From Prochlorococcus marinus CUG1438 (GTDB taxonomy: Bacteria > Cyanobacteriota > Cyanobacteriia > PCC-6307 > Cyanobiaceae): DNA of 64,000 nucleotides. The position numbers and the translations under genes are program-made. Below, piece after piece: positions 37,505 through 46,685 of this stretch. Position 1 is the stretch's first letter, and every line of letters starts with the position of its first letter. The stretch spans positions 248,001-312,000 of the forward strand of contig JAEPLS010000001.1 of the NCBI GenBank assembly GCA_017644325.1. The letters are read 5' to 3'. Below the pieces are notes generated by a model. That model saw only the letters and a program-made list of their open reading frames with translations. It was not told the DNA's origin and did not search any database.

Positions 37505-38518
37505 TTAAGATCCATTTTTTCTTAAATAATTATAAATAATTGATGAGAATTTTTTAAAAATATCTACCGTTACTGAGTTACCTGCTTGTTTATATAGTTG
37601 CGTATTTGGAACGTCTCTGGGTAACTTGAAAGTTCTTGGGAATCCTTGAAGGTTAAAGCATTCTCTAGGTGTAATTTTTCTAATACCATAATCATCCTTA
37701 ATTAAAGGAACATTATGACCCCCTGTCCCCATATTTGCTGTCAAAGTTGGACATACTCCACTTTTGTTTTCTCTGACATAAACTCTTCTCCACTGATAAA
37801 AAGTATTCTTTTTAGTAATAGATCCTATTAAATCATTATAATTATATTTATCTTTCCTATAGTAATACTTTTCATCTACAGCATTACTTTCTAGAAAATC
37901 AGAAATAGGTTTAAGTTTAATCTTTTTTTCAGTAGGAAATAGTTTACTTAAATATGTTGATTTATGTTTTGAAGAATCAAAACAAATATCTTTGTCCTCC
38001 AGAAAACAAAAAATAAAAGTTCTTTCTCTGTTTTGTGGAACACAAGTATATTCACAAGTATTCATAATTTTTGAAAGAACACAATATCCAGTATTTTCTA
38101 AACTTTCTTGAATTATTCTAAATGTTTTTTTCTTATCATGAGTATAAATATTTTTAACATTTTCTAGTAAAAGAACTTGTGGTTTTTTGGGTAACTCATT
38201 TATTAATCTTATAATTTGAAAAAAGACATCACCTCTTTTATCTACAAATCCTTTTTGATAACCTGCAACAGAAAATGCCTGACAAGGAAAACCCCCAACA
38301 AGTACGTCAACTGCTTCTAAATCTTTTCCTTGTAATTGATTAATGTCTATTTCATAAAATGGGTGAGAGAAATTTTTTCTATAAGTTTTTGAAGCATATC
38401 TATCAATATCTGTTCCCCATACAATTTTAAATTTTTCTTTATCAGAGAAACCAAGTTCGATTCCACCAACTCCTGAAAATAATCCTCCTACCTTATAAAC
38501 CTTATTTTCCATATTCAA
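37505..38518 (-). CDS. DNA (cytosine-5-)-methyltransferase
   Basis: Transfers methyl from SAM to C5 of cytosine in a specific site. All key motifs are present in order: motif I LFSGVGGIELGF (13-24), motif IV with the catalytic Cys79 in GGFPCQAFS, motif VI E119-N120-V121, motif VIII Q162-N-R-E-R166, a target-recognition region at about 180-275, and motif X QAGNSVTVDIF (311-321). 337 residues is a complete type II enzyme. A second start at ATG 38512 is possible. It is transcribed towards the glycosylase gene; its stop is 44 bases from that of the glycosylase. The recognition site cannot be read. It is the firmest part of the restriction-modification call. Confidence 0.95.
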   Translation of the reverse strand: MNMENKVYKVGGLFSGVGGIELGFSDKEKFKIVWGTDIDRYASKTYRKNFSHPFYEIDINQLQGKDLEAVDVLVGGFPCQAFSVAGYQKGFVDKRGDVFFQIIRLINELPKKPQVLLLENVKNIYTHDKKKTFRIIQESLENTGYCVLSKIMNTCEYTCVPQNRERTFIFCFLEDKDICFDSSKHKSTYLSKLFPTEKKIKLKPISDFLESNAVDEKYYYRKDKYNYNDLIGSITKKNTFYQWRRVYVRENKSGVCPTLTANMGTGGHNVPLIKDDYGIRKITPRECFNLQGFPRTFKLPRDVPNTQLYKQAGNSVTVDIFKKFSSIIYNYLRKNGS

Positions 38519-38632
38519 CTATATTAAAAATAACATTAAAATACTCTAGATATTTTATGAGAAATGTTTCAAATCTTTAATGATATTTTTAAATTTTAGA
38601 ATCTAATTTTCTTCAGATCTCAATCAGATTAT

Positions 38633-38666
38633 TAAAAAAGACCTCAAGTGACATAACCTGAAGTCT
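38633..38666 (-). terminator. Rho-independent terminator of tRNA-Asn
   Basis: On the minus strand, AGACTTCAGG and CTTGAGGTCT form a ten-pair stem (two or three G-U pairs) around an eight-base loop, followed by six T residues. It begins 19 bases after the 3' end of the tRNA-Asn gene, so it serves that transcript, and it isolates the tRNA from the methyltransferase gene beyond. Confidence 0.85.
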
Positions 38667-38684
38667 TAGAAATCTGATATTTAA

Positions 38685-38756
<72 letters not shown>

Positions 38757-38804
38757 ATATAAAATGAATTTAGCTCTTTAAAGTCCCTTATGACAAGTTA
38801 ATAG

Positions 38805-39488
38805 TTAATTATATTGAAATTTTGATGGTTTTTGCCATTTAGATAAAACACCATTTTTTAACTCTGCTACTGCATCAGCACAATTTAATTCTTCATAACG
38901 GTGAGTAATCCACAAAGCAGATAATGGGTTTTTGTGGTTATTTGTTAGATCTTTAATAGTTTTTAAAACTTTTAATTGGCTAGTTTGATCAAGAAGAGCG
39001 GTAGGTTCATCCAAAAGAATAAAATTTCTATTACTTATAAGAGCGGATGCAATAGTTAAGCGTTGTTTTTGTCCACCACTTAAAGTATGCACCGGTCTTT
39101 TTTCAAAGCCAGTCAATCCCACCTTATCTAGTACAGCCTCAATTTTTTTTGAAATTTCGTAATCAGTTAAATTTTGATTAATATTGATCAGAAGTTCACT
39201 TCTACAATTTGGCATTAGTATTTGATGATCAGGGTTTTGGAATACCATGCCAATATTTGCTTTACATTGCACTATTCCATTTTTGGGTTTAATTATTCCA
39301 TTTATTAATTTTAAAAGAGTACTTTTACCACTTCCGTTCTTACCGACTATCATCCAGAATCCAGGTTTTTTTATTGAAAAATTACATTTATTAATCAAAT
39401 TTTCTTGATTGTTATATGAAAACGATACATCTTTGAAATCTATAAATGGTATTGGATTTTCAACAGAACCTCGCATTAATTCTATCAA
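38805..39488 (-). CDS. ABC transporter ATP-binding protein
   Basis: A 227-residue ABC ATPase. Walker A is GKNGSGKST (about residues 49-57), the signature is LSGGQKQRL, Walker B is FILLDEPTA and the switch His is in ITHRYEEL. The pattern resembles the EcfA/CbiO group of energy-coupling factor transporters, although no T or S component or permease lies in the window. Its start overlaps the UPF0367 stop by four bases, so the two are translationally coupled. Confidence 0.88.
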   Translation of the reverse strand: MIELMRGSVENPIPFIDFKDVSFSYNNQENLINKCNFSIKKPGFWMIVGKNGSGKSTLLKLINGIIKPKNGIVQCKANIGMVFQNPDHQILMPNCRSELLININQNLTDYEISKKIEAVLDKVGLTGFEKRPVHTLSGGQKQRLTIASALISNRNFILLDEPTALLDQTSQLKVLKTIKDLTNNHKNPLSALWITHRYEELNCADAVAELKNGVLSKWQKPSKFQYN

Positions 39489-39757
39489 TCTATGTTAAGA
39501 GAAAATCCTGGCCTTTTAGCTCCTCCTGCTACAGATGATTTTTCATATATCTGAACAGAAATGATTTCTTTAGCTTTTACAGCAATTAATTTGTCTTGCA
39601 CTTTGTCACACTTTAATTCAATCAAGCTTGAGGGTTCATCACTTTCATTCATTGAACTTTTTATTTCATCATAAATTCTTTTAACATCTTCAAATTCTTT
39701 TTTCTGAATTGAAAGTGGAAAAGGTGAATATCTCAGACTTAGTTCCAGCGAATACAT
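39485..39757 (-). CDS. UPF0367 family protein
   Basis: A 90-residue cyanobacterial protein of the UPF0367 family, function unknown. It starts at ATG 39757 (MYSLELSLRYSPFPLSIQKK); a longer version with three extra residues begins at 39769. The C-terminal KSSVAGGAKRPGFSLNID block is highly conserved in the family. It is cytoplasmic, with an alternating strand pattern. Four-base overlap with the ABC ATPase gene. Confidence 0.88.
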   Translation of the reverse strand: MYSLELSLRYSPFPLSIQKKEFEDVKRIYDEIKSSMNESDEPSSLIELKCDKVQDKLIAVKAKEIISVQIYEKSSVAGGAKRPGFSLNID

Positions 39758-39912
39758 AATAATTATCAAAACTAACTCTTATAATAATAAATATTTTCAC
39801 GCAGAAAGATATTTTAAATTAAATTCTTTTCAAAAAATTTATATAAAAGATGATTAAATACAATTATTATGTATTAGGGGAGATTTAATTTTGCAATTTA
39901 AATAATCATTTC

Positions 39913-40881
39913 ATGGAAATAGCAAATGATATAACTTCTCTAGTTGGAAATACCCCATTAGTTAGATTAAATCGAATCAGGAAATATTTTAATTGTTATC
40001 CAGAGATAATAGCCAAATTAGAAAGTTTCAATCCATCAGCTTCCGTTAAAGATCGCATTGCTTATTCGATGCTATGTAAAGCTGAAGAACAAGGATTAAT
40101 AACGCCAGATAAAACAACGTTAATTGAAGCGACAAGTGGCAATACTGGAATTGCATTAGCTATGGTTGCTGCGGCAAAAGGCTACAAATTGATATTAACT
40201 ATGCCAGATACGATGAGTATTGAAAGAAGGGCAATGTTGAGAGCATATGGAGCTGAATTACAGCTAACACCAGGTAAAGAAGGAATGAAAGGAGCTTTAG
40301 ATTTGGCTAATGAATTGTCTTCAAGTATTGCAAATGCCTATCAATTTAATCAATTTGAAAACTTTGCTAATCCAGATATTCATGAAAGAACAACGGCTAG
40401 AGAAATATGGGCACAAACGAATAAGAATATAGATGGACTAGTTACAGGAGTAGGCACAGGAGGAACAATTACTGGTTGCGCAAGTTTTTTGAAAAAAGTT
40501 AATCCTAATTGCAAAATTTATGCTGTAGAACCCAAAAAAAGTGCTGTCATTTCGGGGGATAAAGCAGGATCTCATTCGATTCAAGGAATAGGAGCAGGTT
40601 TTGTACCTAAAGTTCTTAATACTGAATTAATAGATGAAATTATAAAAATAGATGATGATGAAGCATTTTATTATGGACGTTTATTAGCTAGATTAGAAGG
40701 CCTATTATCAGGTATCAGTAGTGGTGCGGCTTTGGCTGCAACAATAAAAATTGGAGAAAGGAAAGAACTAATAAACAAAAGATTAATAGTTATTTTACCA
40801 AGTTTTGGTGAAAGATATTTATCGACAGCAATGTTTGAATCTAATACCTCGATTCAAGCCAGAAAAGATGGTTATCTCTAA
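39913..40881 (+). CDS. cysK: Cysteine synthase (O-acetylserine thiol-lyase)
   Basis: PLP enzyme forming cysteine from O-acetylserine and sulfide. The PLP Lys46 is in PSASVKDRIA, the substrate loop TSGNTG is at about residues 73-78, and the phosphate-binding loop GVGTGGTITG at about 179-188. The C-terminal GISSGAALAA is also present. 322 residues is normal. CysK and CysM are hard to separate by reading. It diverges from UPF0367; the DnaJ-domain gene follows after 16 bases. Confidence 0.94.
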   Translation: MEIANDITSLVGNTPLVRLNRIRKYFNCYPEIIAKLESFNPSASVKDRIAYSMLCKAEEQGLITPDKTTLIEATSGNTGIALAMVAAAKGYKLILTMPDTMSIERRAMLRAYGAELQLTPGKEGMKGALDLANELSSSIANAYQFNQFENFANPDIHERTTAREIWAQTNKNIDGLVTGVGTGGTITGCASFLKKVNPNCKIYAVEPKKSAVISGDKAGSHSIQGIGAGFVPKVLNTELIDEIIKIDDDEAFYYGRLLARLEGLLSGISSGAALAATIKIGERKELINKRLIVILPSFGERYLSTAMFESNTSIQARKDGYL

Positions 40882-40897
40882 TCTCTAATTTATAAAA

Positions 40898-41575
40898 ATG
40901 GATAAAAATTTATATGAAGAATTAGGCCTCAAAAAAAATGCAACTAAAAGTGAAATTAAATCTTCATACCGTTCTTTAGTTAAGAAACATCATCCTGATG
41001 CAGGCGGGAAAAAAGAGCGATTTCTTGCAATACAAAATGCCTGGGAGACTCTGAATGACCCTATCAAAAAAGAAAAATATGATAGAAATTTTTTATCTTC
41101 CAGTCCAATGTTTGATTTATCCAATGAAAACTGGGAAGATAATTTTAATTCAAAAAAATATAATTCATCAATTAAAGACAAAGAAGTTGAATCATGGATT
41201 AAAGAAATTTATACTCCGATTAATAGATTAATTAGCCAAATAATTAAACCTTTGAATAATGAAATAAAAGAACTATCTGCTGATCCATATGATGACCAAC
41301 TAATGGAAAATTTTTGCAATTACATAAGTCTTTCACAAAAGAAAATAGAAAAAGTTGAAAAAATTTATAACAAAAAAATAGTTCCAAATTCTACTTCAGC
41401 TTTAGGCCTCGATCTGTATCATTGTTTTTCACAAGTTAAAGACGCACTATCAGAATTTGATAGATATACACAAGGATACGTAGATGATTACTTATTTGAT
41501 GGTAAAGAAATGATCAAAGAAGCAAAGAGAATACAATCAAAGATGTCTAGAGAGAAAAAAAATAAAAACTTTTAA
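40898..41575 (+). CDS. DnaJ-domain protein
   Basis: A 225-residue protein with an N-terminal J-domain (LYEELGLKKNATKSEIKSSYRSLVKKHHPDAGG), the HPD triplet at 32-34. It lacks the Gly/Phe and zinc-finger parts of true DnaJ. The remaining two thirds is a helical, Lys/Glu-rich region without known motif. It would stimulate a DnaK for a special client. The gene is 16 bases after cysK and probably cotranscribed. Confidence 0.88.
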   Translation: MDKNLYEELGLKKNATKSEIKSSYRSLVKKHHPDAGGKKERFLAIQNAWETLNDPIKKEKYDRNFLSSSPMFDLSNENWEDNFNSKKYNSSIKDKEVESWIKEIYTPINRLISQIIKPLNNEIKELSADPYDDQLMENFCNYISLSQKKIEKVEKIYNKKIVPNSTSALGLDLYHCFSQVKDALSEFDRYTQGYVDDYLFDGKEMIKEAKRIQSKMSREKKNKNF

Positions 41576-41585
41576 GCATAAAAAT

Positions 41586-41822
41586 TTATTGAATATACTC
41601 TTTAAGTTGATCTAATTTCAACCAAACGTCTGGAACAGGTCTGCGCCACCTTACCTGAGCATATTCCTCGTTCACCGAGAGAATCTCTCCAGGACCTTCA
41701 AAGATATAATTAGGTAAATCATCATCACTGGCAAGTGCCTCGATACTTTTTATATAATTTTCTCTATCGACAAAAACTAAGCTTCCTTTCTTAAGAGGTT
41801 TCTTTTGAATAGAATCTGTCAT
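41586..41822 (-). CDS. ndhO: NAD(P)H-quinone oxidoreductase subunit O (NdhO)
   Basis: Small oxygenic-type NDH-1 subunit of 78 residues. KKGSLVFVDRENY, EALASDDDLPNYIFEGPGEIL and YAQVRWRRPVPDVWLKLDQLKEY are the recognised blocks. NdhO sits on the peripheral arm close to the ferredoxin-binding site and modulates activity. It is alone on the minus strand, facing the DnaJ-domain gene; a TATAAT sequence (minus strand, 41857-41852) lies about 30 bases before its ATG. Confidence 0.93.
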   Translation of the reverse strand: MTDSIQKKPLKKGSLVFVDRENYIKSIEALASDDDLPNYIFEGPGEILSVNEEYAQVRWRRPVPDVWLKLDQLKEYIQ

Positions 41823-41851
41823 AATTAAGTTAACAAAGTTATTTGAAGTTT

Positions 41852-41857
41852 ATTATA
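41852..41857 (-). promoter_or_regulatory. Possible -10 element for ndhO
   Basis: A perfect TATAAT on the minus strand 30 bases upstream of the ndhO ATG, preceded by TG-like bases. No convincing -35 hexamer stands at 17 bases. In this AT-rich DNA a chance match is possible. Confidence 0.3.
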
Positions 41858-41957
41858 CAAAAACTTGTTTGATAAATATTTAAAAAAACAGATAACAGAA
41901 TATTAATTACAAACATCTAAAAAATTTAATAGCCTAAGTTAATAAATCTCTTTAAAT

Positions 41958-42884
41958 ATGCGTCTTTTACTTCTTGGCTGTACTGGATTTGTTGGTAAAG
42001 AATTAGTGCCAACTCTACTCAATCAAAATCACGAAATATCGATTGTAAGTAGAAAACCCATAAATAAATTAAACCTTAAATTAAATTTGAATAAATTTAA
42101 ATTTATTCAAATAGATTTATCAAAAGAACAAAACTGGAATAACGAAAATCTTTTAAATATTTTACGAGAGGCAGATGGGATTATTAACTTAATGGGAGAA
42201 CCCATAGCAGAAAAGAAATGGACTTCTGCTCAAAAAAAAGAGATTGAAAATAGTCGCGTTAATACTACGAAATTTATGATGAATACTTTAAAAAATTTCA
42301 GAATCACCCCAAAAGTCATTATAAGTGGATCAGCAATAGGTTACTACGGTACCAGTTTGTCTGATGAGTTCACTGAAAATAGTATAGAAGGAAAAGACTT
42401 TTTAGCTAATCTTTGCAAGAAATGGGAAGATGTTGCTGTTGAAAAACCATTTTTCTCAAGATTAGTTATTTTCAGAATCGGAATTGTTCTAGAAGCAGAT
42501 GGAGGCGCATTAGGAAAAATGCTTCCTGTCTTTAAAATTGGATTAGGTGGGCCAATTGGTGATGGAATGCAATGGATGAGTTGGATTCATAGAAGTGATT
42601 TATGTGCCTTAATTACTAAAGCATTAGTTGATAAAAAGTATTCAGGCGTAATTAATGCTGTAGCGCCAAAGCCAGTATTAATGAAAGATTTTTCTCGGAC
42701 TTTAGGCAAATGCCTTAATAGGCCTAATTTACTGCCAGTACCAGGAGCAGTTCTTAAAATATTATTAGGAGATGGAGCAAAAGTTGTCCTCGAAGGTCAA
42801 AAAGTAATAAGCACTAAACTTAAAAATTTTAATTTTAAATATCCTCTTCTTGAGAAAGCAATTTACGCCTCCACCAAGAATTAA
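41958..42884 (+). CDS. TIGR01777 family NAD-dependent epimerase/dehydratase-like protein
   Basis: A 308-residue extended SDR protein. The N-terminal nucleotide-binding motif is LLLGCTGFVGKELV; further on are IINLMGEPIAEKKWTSAQKKEIENSRV, SGSAIGYYG with the Tyr region, and the C-terminal DUF1731-type end LPVPGAVLKILLGDGAKVVLEGQKV. Family members are often mislabelled as cell-division inhibitors; in plants and cyanobacteria the function is open. Its last 50 bases overlap the facing 89-aa gene. Confidence 0.87.
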   Translation: MRLLLLGCTGFVGKELVPTLLNQNHEISIVSRKPINKLNLKLNLNKFKFIQIDLSKEQNWNNENLLNILREADGIINLMGEPIAEKKWTSAQKKEIENSRVNTTKFMMNTLKNFRITPKVIISGSAIGYYGTSLSDEFTENSIEGKDFLANLCKKWEDVAVEKPFFSRLVIFRIGIVLEADGGALGKMLPVFKIGLGGPIGDGMQWMSWIHRSDLCALITKALVDKKYSGVINAVAPKPVLMKDFSRTLGKCLNRPNLLPVPGAVLKILLGDGAKVVLEGQKVISTKLKNFNFKYPLLEKAIYASTKN

Positions 42885-43104
42885 TACCGTTTACTAAAGC
42901 ACCAATAATTAGAATTGTTATTAATGGGACTATAAGAGGGTTCCAAACTCTTTGAATAAAATTAATAAAAATAAATATCCCATTTAATTGCATTATGATT
43001 GCGAAAATAAAAAATATTGCAAAAAAAACTACTGCAAATAAATTTATTAATAAAAAATTATCAATTATTTGTTTTAAATTATTTTGGTTAATTTCCTTAG
43101 TCAT
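42835..43104 (-). CDS. Small membrane protein, hypothetical
   Basis: An 89-residue protein with two strong hydrophobic segments (about residues 17-41 and 54-71), separated by a short loop and ending in a charged tail (WWRRKLLSQEEDI). Function unknown. It overlaps the LpxB-related gene start region by eight bases upstream, which fits translational coupling, and its 3' end overlaps the epimerase gene by 50 bases. The membrane topology and coupling make it more than a chance frame. Confidence 0.6.
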   Translation of the reverse strand: MTKEINQNNLKQIIDNFLLINLFAVVFFAIFFIFAIIMQLNGIFIFINFIQRVWNPLIVPLITILIIGALVNGINSWWRRKLLSQEEDI

Positions 43105-44299
43105 TTTTCATGACAAAATTCATATCATCAACAATCTTAATACAAGCATTGTTTTCACCAAGTCTTTTTTTTGCATTTTGATTACACGAAATCAAAAAAT
43201 TCTTATTTAGTTTCATAAGATATATTACCTTTATTATTAATTGGATTGTCTGATTTATCTGATCATTTTTATCCTTATAGTTGCTGGCACAAAAAACAAA
43301 TGATCCCAGCAAGCGTCTTTGGGCTTCTGCAAAAGATTTTGTAAATTGTGGGCCTTTACCTTCAATCTGAATAACTGGTTTTCCTAATCCAATAGCTTGC
43401 TCTGCTGCTGTTCCTGCCATGCTAATACAGCATCTACTTTTCAACAAGATTTCGTCAAAAGTATTCCAATATAAATTAACCCTTAAGTATTTATATTGGA
43501 ATTTCATGGGATACTTCTCATTTATTTTTTCTAAATATAACCATTTTCTATTTTTCAATATCTCGCTTATCTTTGATGAAGAAAAAGCATTAACTATTGC
43601 AAAATTGAACTCAATTTTTTGAAAATATCTTGAATCCGATAATGCCTCTAATACCTCTAAAATTAAAACAAAATTATCTAAAATCTCGGGAAATCTACTG
43701 CCTGGAAATAATCCAATACTAAATTCAGATTTATTTAACTCTTTATTTCTTGAAAAAAACCTATCCATAAATGGATTGCCTAAAAAAGACACTTTCTTTT
43801 TTAGTTGCAAAGTTAAATCATAAGCTGTAAGAGAATCTCGTGTATATATTGTTTTTGCCTTTGGCGAGAGCAAGAAAAATTTAGAAGGCCATGGTAATTT
43901 TAACTTCCCTTCATAATGACTTGAATAAGCAACTAGATATGTAAAAAAATCTTTATTACAAACCCATGCAAAAAAAACTGGGACAATATCTCCAACTATA
44001 AAAAAGAAGTCATATTTTTTTCTTATTTTAAAAGTTAAATATAATTTTTTTAAAAGATAAAATATTTCACCTCCAAATATCTCAGTTAATCTTCCTTTAA
44101 AGGAATTATATCCAATTCCTCCAGTTCTAAATTCTTTAGTTTTTCCAATAATATTAATTTTTTCTTTCTCATAATGGTTGCCTTTACCAACAATTGGCAA
44201 AGCATTTACAGAAAAACCACTTTTTACGAATTGCTTAGCTATTAAACTCCCAGATAAATCTTCTCCATGCCCATTGCTTAGTATTAAAATTTTAGTCAA
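43097..44299 (-). CDS. Lipid-A-disaccharide synthase-related protein
   Basis: A 400-residue GT-B glycosyltransferase-like protein of the TIGR03492 (LpxB-related) family. The start KILILSNGHGEDLSG is the family signature, with FLGNPFMDRF and SIGLFPGSRFPEI in the middle and MAGTAAEQAIGLGKPVIQIEGKGPQFT in the nucleotide-sugar half. True LpxB makes lipid A disaccharide; this branch occurs widely in cyanobacteria, and its substrate is unknown. It starts two bases after the stop of the TPR gene and runs into the small membrane gene. Confidence 0.87.
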   Translation of the reverse strand: MTKILILSNGHGEDLSGSLIAKQFVKSGFSVNALPIVGKGNHYEKEKINIIGKTKEFRTGGIGYNSFKGRLTEIFGGEIFYLLKKLYLTFKIRKKYDFFFIVGDIVPVFFAWVCNKDFFTYLVAYSSHYEGKLKLPWPSKFFLLSPKAKTIYTRDSLTAYDLTLQLKKKVSFLGNPFMDRFFSRNKELNKSEFSIGLFPGSRFPEILDNFVLILEVLEALSDSRYFQKIEFNFAIVNAFSSSKISEILKNRKWLYLEKINEKYPMKFQYKYLRVNLYWNTFDEILLKSRCCISMAGTAAEQAIGLGKPVIQIEGKGPQFTKSFAEAQRRLLGSFVFCASNYKDKNDQINQTIQLIIKVIYLMKLNKNFLISCNQNAKKRLGENNACIKIVDDMNFVMKND

Positions 44300-44300
44300 T

Positions 44301-44729
44301 TTAGAATTCTAACCATTTTTTAATTTTATTTAATTCAGGCCAATCAGGATATCTACTTAATCCGTCTTCAACAGATTCTTTCAACTCACTTTTCACATCT
44401 GGCATCATCATAGACATTTTTTTTATTAACTCAATATTATCCCTAACACCTTTATTATTGGTAGCCAAAAGGGCTAAAGACAAATTCATTCTTGCTTGTG
44501 GATCTTGCTGATTTAATCGAACAGCTTGTCTGGCAGCTGCCAAAGCTTCTTCGTTATTCTTCAAAAGTAATTGAAGCCATGAGAGACAAGTCCAAGCAGC
44601 AAAATGATTTGGAATTTGCTGTATAATTTTTTGAAAATCTTGAACGATTGAAATTAAATCTTGGCCAGCTTTATATCTTGATAAAGCTGAATTAAAGTCT
44701 TCTTCGATGGGATTAATTTCGTTATTCAT
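44301..44729 (-). CDS. TPR-like protein
   Basis: A 142-residue all-helical protein. One clear TPR pair lies at about 38-80 (HFAAWTCLSWLQLLLKNNEEALAAARQAVRL, then DPQARMNLSLALLA). The rest is amphipathic helix, ending near WPELNKIKKWL. It would be a protein-interaction module; partner unknown. It is between the IscA-type gene and the LpxB-related gene on one strand with gaps of six and one bases. Confidence 0.8.
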   Translation of the reverse strand: MNNEINPIEEDFNSALSRYKAGQDLISIVQDFQKIIQQIPNHFAAWTCLSWLQLLLKNNEEALAAARQAVRLNQQDPQARMNLSLALLATNNKGVRDNIELIKKMSMMMPDVKSELKESVEDGLSRYPDWPELNKIKKWLEF

Positions 44730-44735
44730 TATTAA

Positions 44736-45128
44736 TTAAACTGCAAAAGAGCTTCCACAACCGCAAGTTTGAGAAGCATTAGGATTTACAAAATTAAAGC
44801 CACCGCCAATTAATTCCTTACTAAAATCTAATTGCATTCCATAAATATACAAAAGACTTTTTGGATCGCAAACAACTTGAAAACTTTGATCAGCTTTTAA
44901 TGAATAATCATAAACTTTATCATCGGGATTTATTTCATTACTTCCTATAAAATCCATCGTATAACTCATTCCACTACATCCACCTGATCTTACTCCTACC
45001 CTGAGTGCTTTTTTATCACTTTGACCTTTTAATAAATTTGAAATTTGCTCTATAGCATCATTAGTAATTAAGATCCCTTTGCCATCATCAGAATTTTTAA
45101 TTTCGTCTTTAACTTCTACATTTTCCAT
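44736..45128 (-). CDS. A-type iron-sulfur carrier (IscA/SufA/HesB family)
   Basis: Fe-S scaffold or carrier protein. The three conserved cysteines are seen in RSGGCSGMSYTMDF and QTCGCGSSFAV. ATG 45128 gives MENVEVKDEI and 130 residues; a further in-frame ATG at 45134 adds two. An N-terminal 20 residues precede the domain. It could serve photosystem I or other clusters; the other Suf genes are not in the window. Confidence 0.92.
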   Translation of the reverse strand: MENVEVKDEIKNSDDGKGILITNDAIEQISNLLKGQSDKKALRVGVRSGGCSGMSYTMDFIGSNEINPDDKVYDYSLKADQSFQVVCDPKSLLYIYGMQLDFSKELIGGGFNFVNPNASQTCGCGSSFAV

Positions 45129-45227
45129 AAACAAAGATTCCTACTATTTATAATATAAAAACTTAATCGATAGGATGCATAGATCAAACAATATCCAAAC
45201 TTGATTTGTTATAATTATTATAAAAAA

Positions 45228-46682
45228 GTGAAAATTGCAATAGTTGGTTCTGGATTAGCTGGTCTTACAGCAGCAGTCAATTTAGTTGATGAAGGTCATG
45301 AAGTAGAAATATATGAGAGTAGGTCATTTTGGGGAGGTAAAGTCGGAAGTTGGGAAGATAAAGATGGCAACCACATAGAAATGGGTTTACATGTATTTTT
45401 TTACAATTATGCCAATCTATTTAAATTAATGAAAAAAGTGGGAGCATTAGATAATTTACTCCCGAAAGATCATACTCATCTGTTCATCAATAATGGTGGA
45501 AATTTGAGATCTTTAGATTTCAGATTCCCATTGGGTGCCCCATTCAACGGACTAAAAGCTTTTTTTACCACTGAACAACTTACTTGGGTTGATAAGTTCA
45601 GAAATGCCCTAGCTTTGGGAACAAGTCCAATTGTTAGAGGATTGATAGATTATGAAGGCGCAATGAAAATAATTAGAGATCTAGATAGGATTAGTTTTAG
45701 AGAATGGTTTTTAAATCATGGTGGAAGTGAAAAAAGTTTAGAAAGAATGTGGGATCCTATCGCATATGCTTTAGGATTTATCAATTGCAAAGATATTTCA
45801 GCAAGATGTATGTTAACTATCTTCATGATGTTTGCCTCAAAAACAGAAGCCTCAAAACTTAACCTTTTAAAAGGTTCTCCGCATAAGTGGTTAACTCAAC
45901 CTATAGTCGACTACATCACAAACAAAGGGGCAAAAATCCATCTTAACCATAAGGTAGAAGAAATTATTTATGAAAAGGAATCTTCCTCTTATTCAGTTAA
46001 TCAATTAAAAATAACTTCTCCTGAAGGAATTAAGGCAGTTTTTGCAGATAAATTTCTAGCTGCCTGTGATGTTCCTGGAATAAAAAAAATAATTCCAAAA
46101 GAATGGTATCAATTTAAAGAATTTGAAGGTTTGAAAAAACTTAGAGCAGTTGCTGTTGCCACTATCCAGCTAAGATATGACGGTTGGGTTACTGAATTGC
46201 AAAAAGATAATACTGGAAACGAACCCATTGGACTAGATAACCTTCTTTATTCCGCTGATGCCTCTTTTAGTTGTTTTGCTGATTTAGCACTAGCAAGTCC
46301 AGCAGACTATAGAAAAAAAGATATGGGATCACTTCTCCAATGTGTTTTAACTCCTGGCGATAGATGGATGGGAAGATCTACAGAAAGAATTACAAAAGAA
46401 ATAGATAAAGAGGTTCGCCGTCTATTCCCATCCTCAAAAAACCTCAAATTACTTTGGAGTAACGTGGTACAAATTCCACAATCACTCTACAGAGAAGCTC
46501 CCGGCATGGAACCTTTCAGACCCGATCAAAAAACATCTATATCTAATTTCTTCATGGCTGGTAGTTACACAAAACAAGATTATATAGACTCTATGGAGGG
46601 AGCTACAATGAGTGGTCATTTAGCTGCTGCCGCAATTTTAGAGAAGAAAGCCGAATTAGCAAAAAATCTTGCAGTAAGTTAA
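45228..46682 (+). CDS. zds: 9,9'-di-cis-zeta-carotene desaturase
   Basis: Plant-type desaturase (CrtQ) converting zeta-carotene to prolycopene. A TTG at 45201 would give nine odd residues; the GTG at 45228 gives [16 protein letters not shown], with the FAD motif GSGLAG at residues 7-12, which is the family start. [29 protein letters not shown]-type blocks and the C-terminal [23 protein letters not shown] follow. 484 residues. An SRPBCC gene follows after three bases. Confidence 0.95.
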   Translation: MKIAIVGSGLAGLTAAVNLVDEGHEVEIYESRSFWGGKVGSWEDKDGNHIEMGLHVFFYNYANLFKLMKKVGALDNLLPKDHTHLFINNGGNLRSLDFRFPLGAPFNGLKAFFTTEQLTWVDKFRNALALGTSPIVRGLIDYEGAMKIIRDLDRISFREWFLNHGGSEKSLERMWDPIAYALGFINCKDISARCMLTIFMMFASKTEASKLNLLKGSPHKWLTQPIVDYITNKGAKIHLNHKVEEIIYEKESSSYSVNQLKITSPEGIKAVFADKFLAACDVPGIKKIIPKEWYQFKEFEGLKKLRAVAVATIQLRYDGWVTELQKDNTGNEPIGLDNLLYSADASFSCFADLALASPADYRKKDMGSLLQCVLTPGDRWMGRSTERITKEIDKEVRRLFPSSKNLKLLWSNVVQIPQSLYREAPGMEPFRPDQKTSISNFFMAGSYTKQDYIDSMEGATMSGHLAAAAILEKKAELAKNLAVS

Positions 46683-46685
46683 TTC

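Noticed and set aside
34769-38684. CRISPR or phage integrase genes in the accessory segment
   Set aside because: No regular direct repeats with spacers and no tyrosine-recombinase motif were seen.
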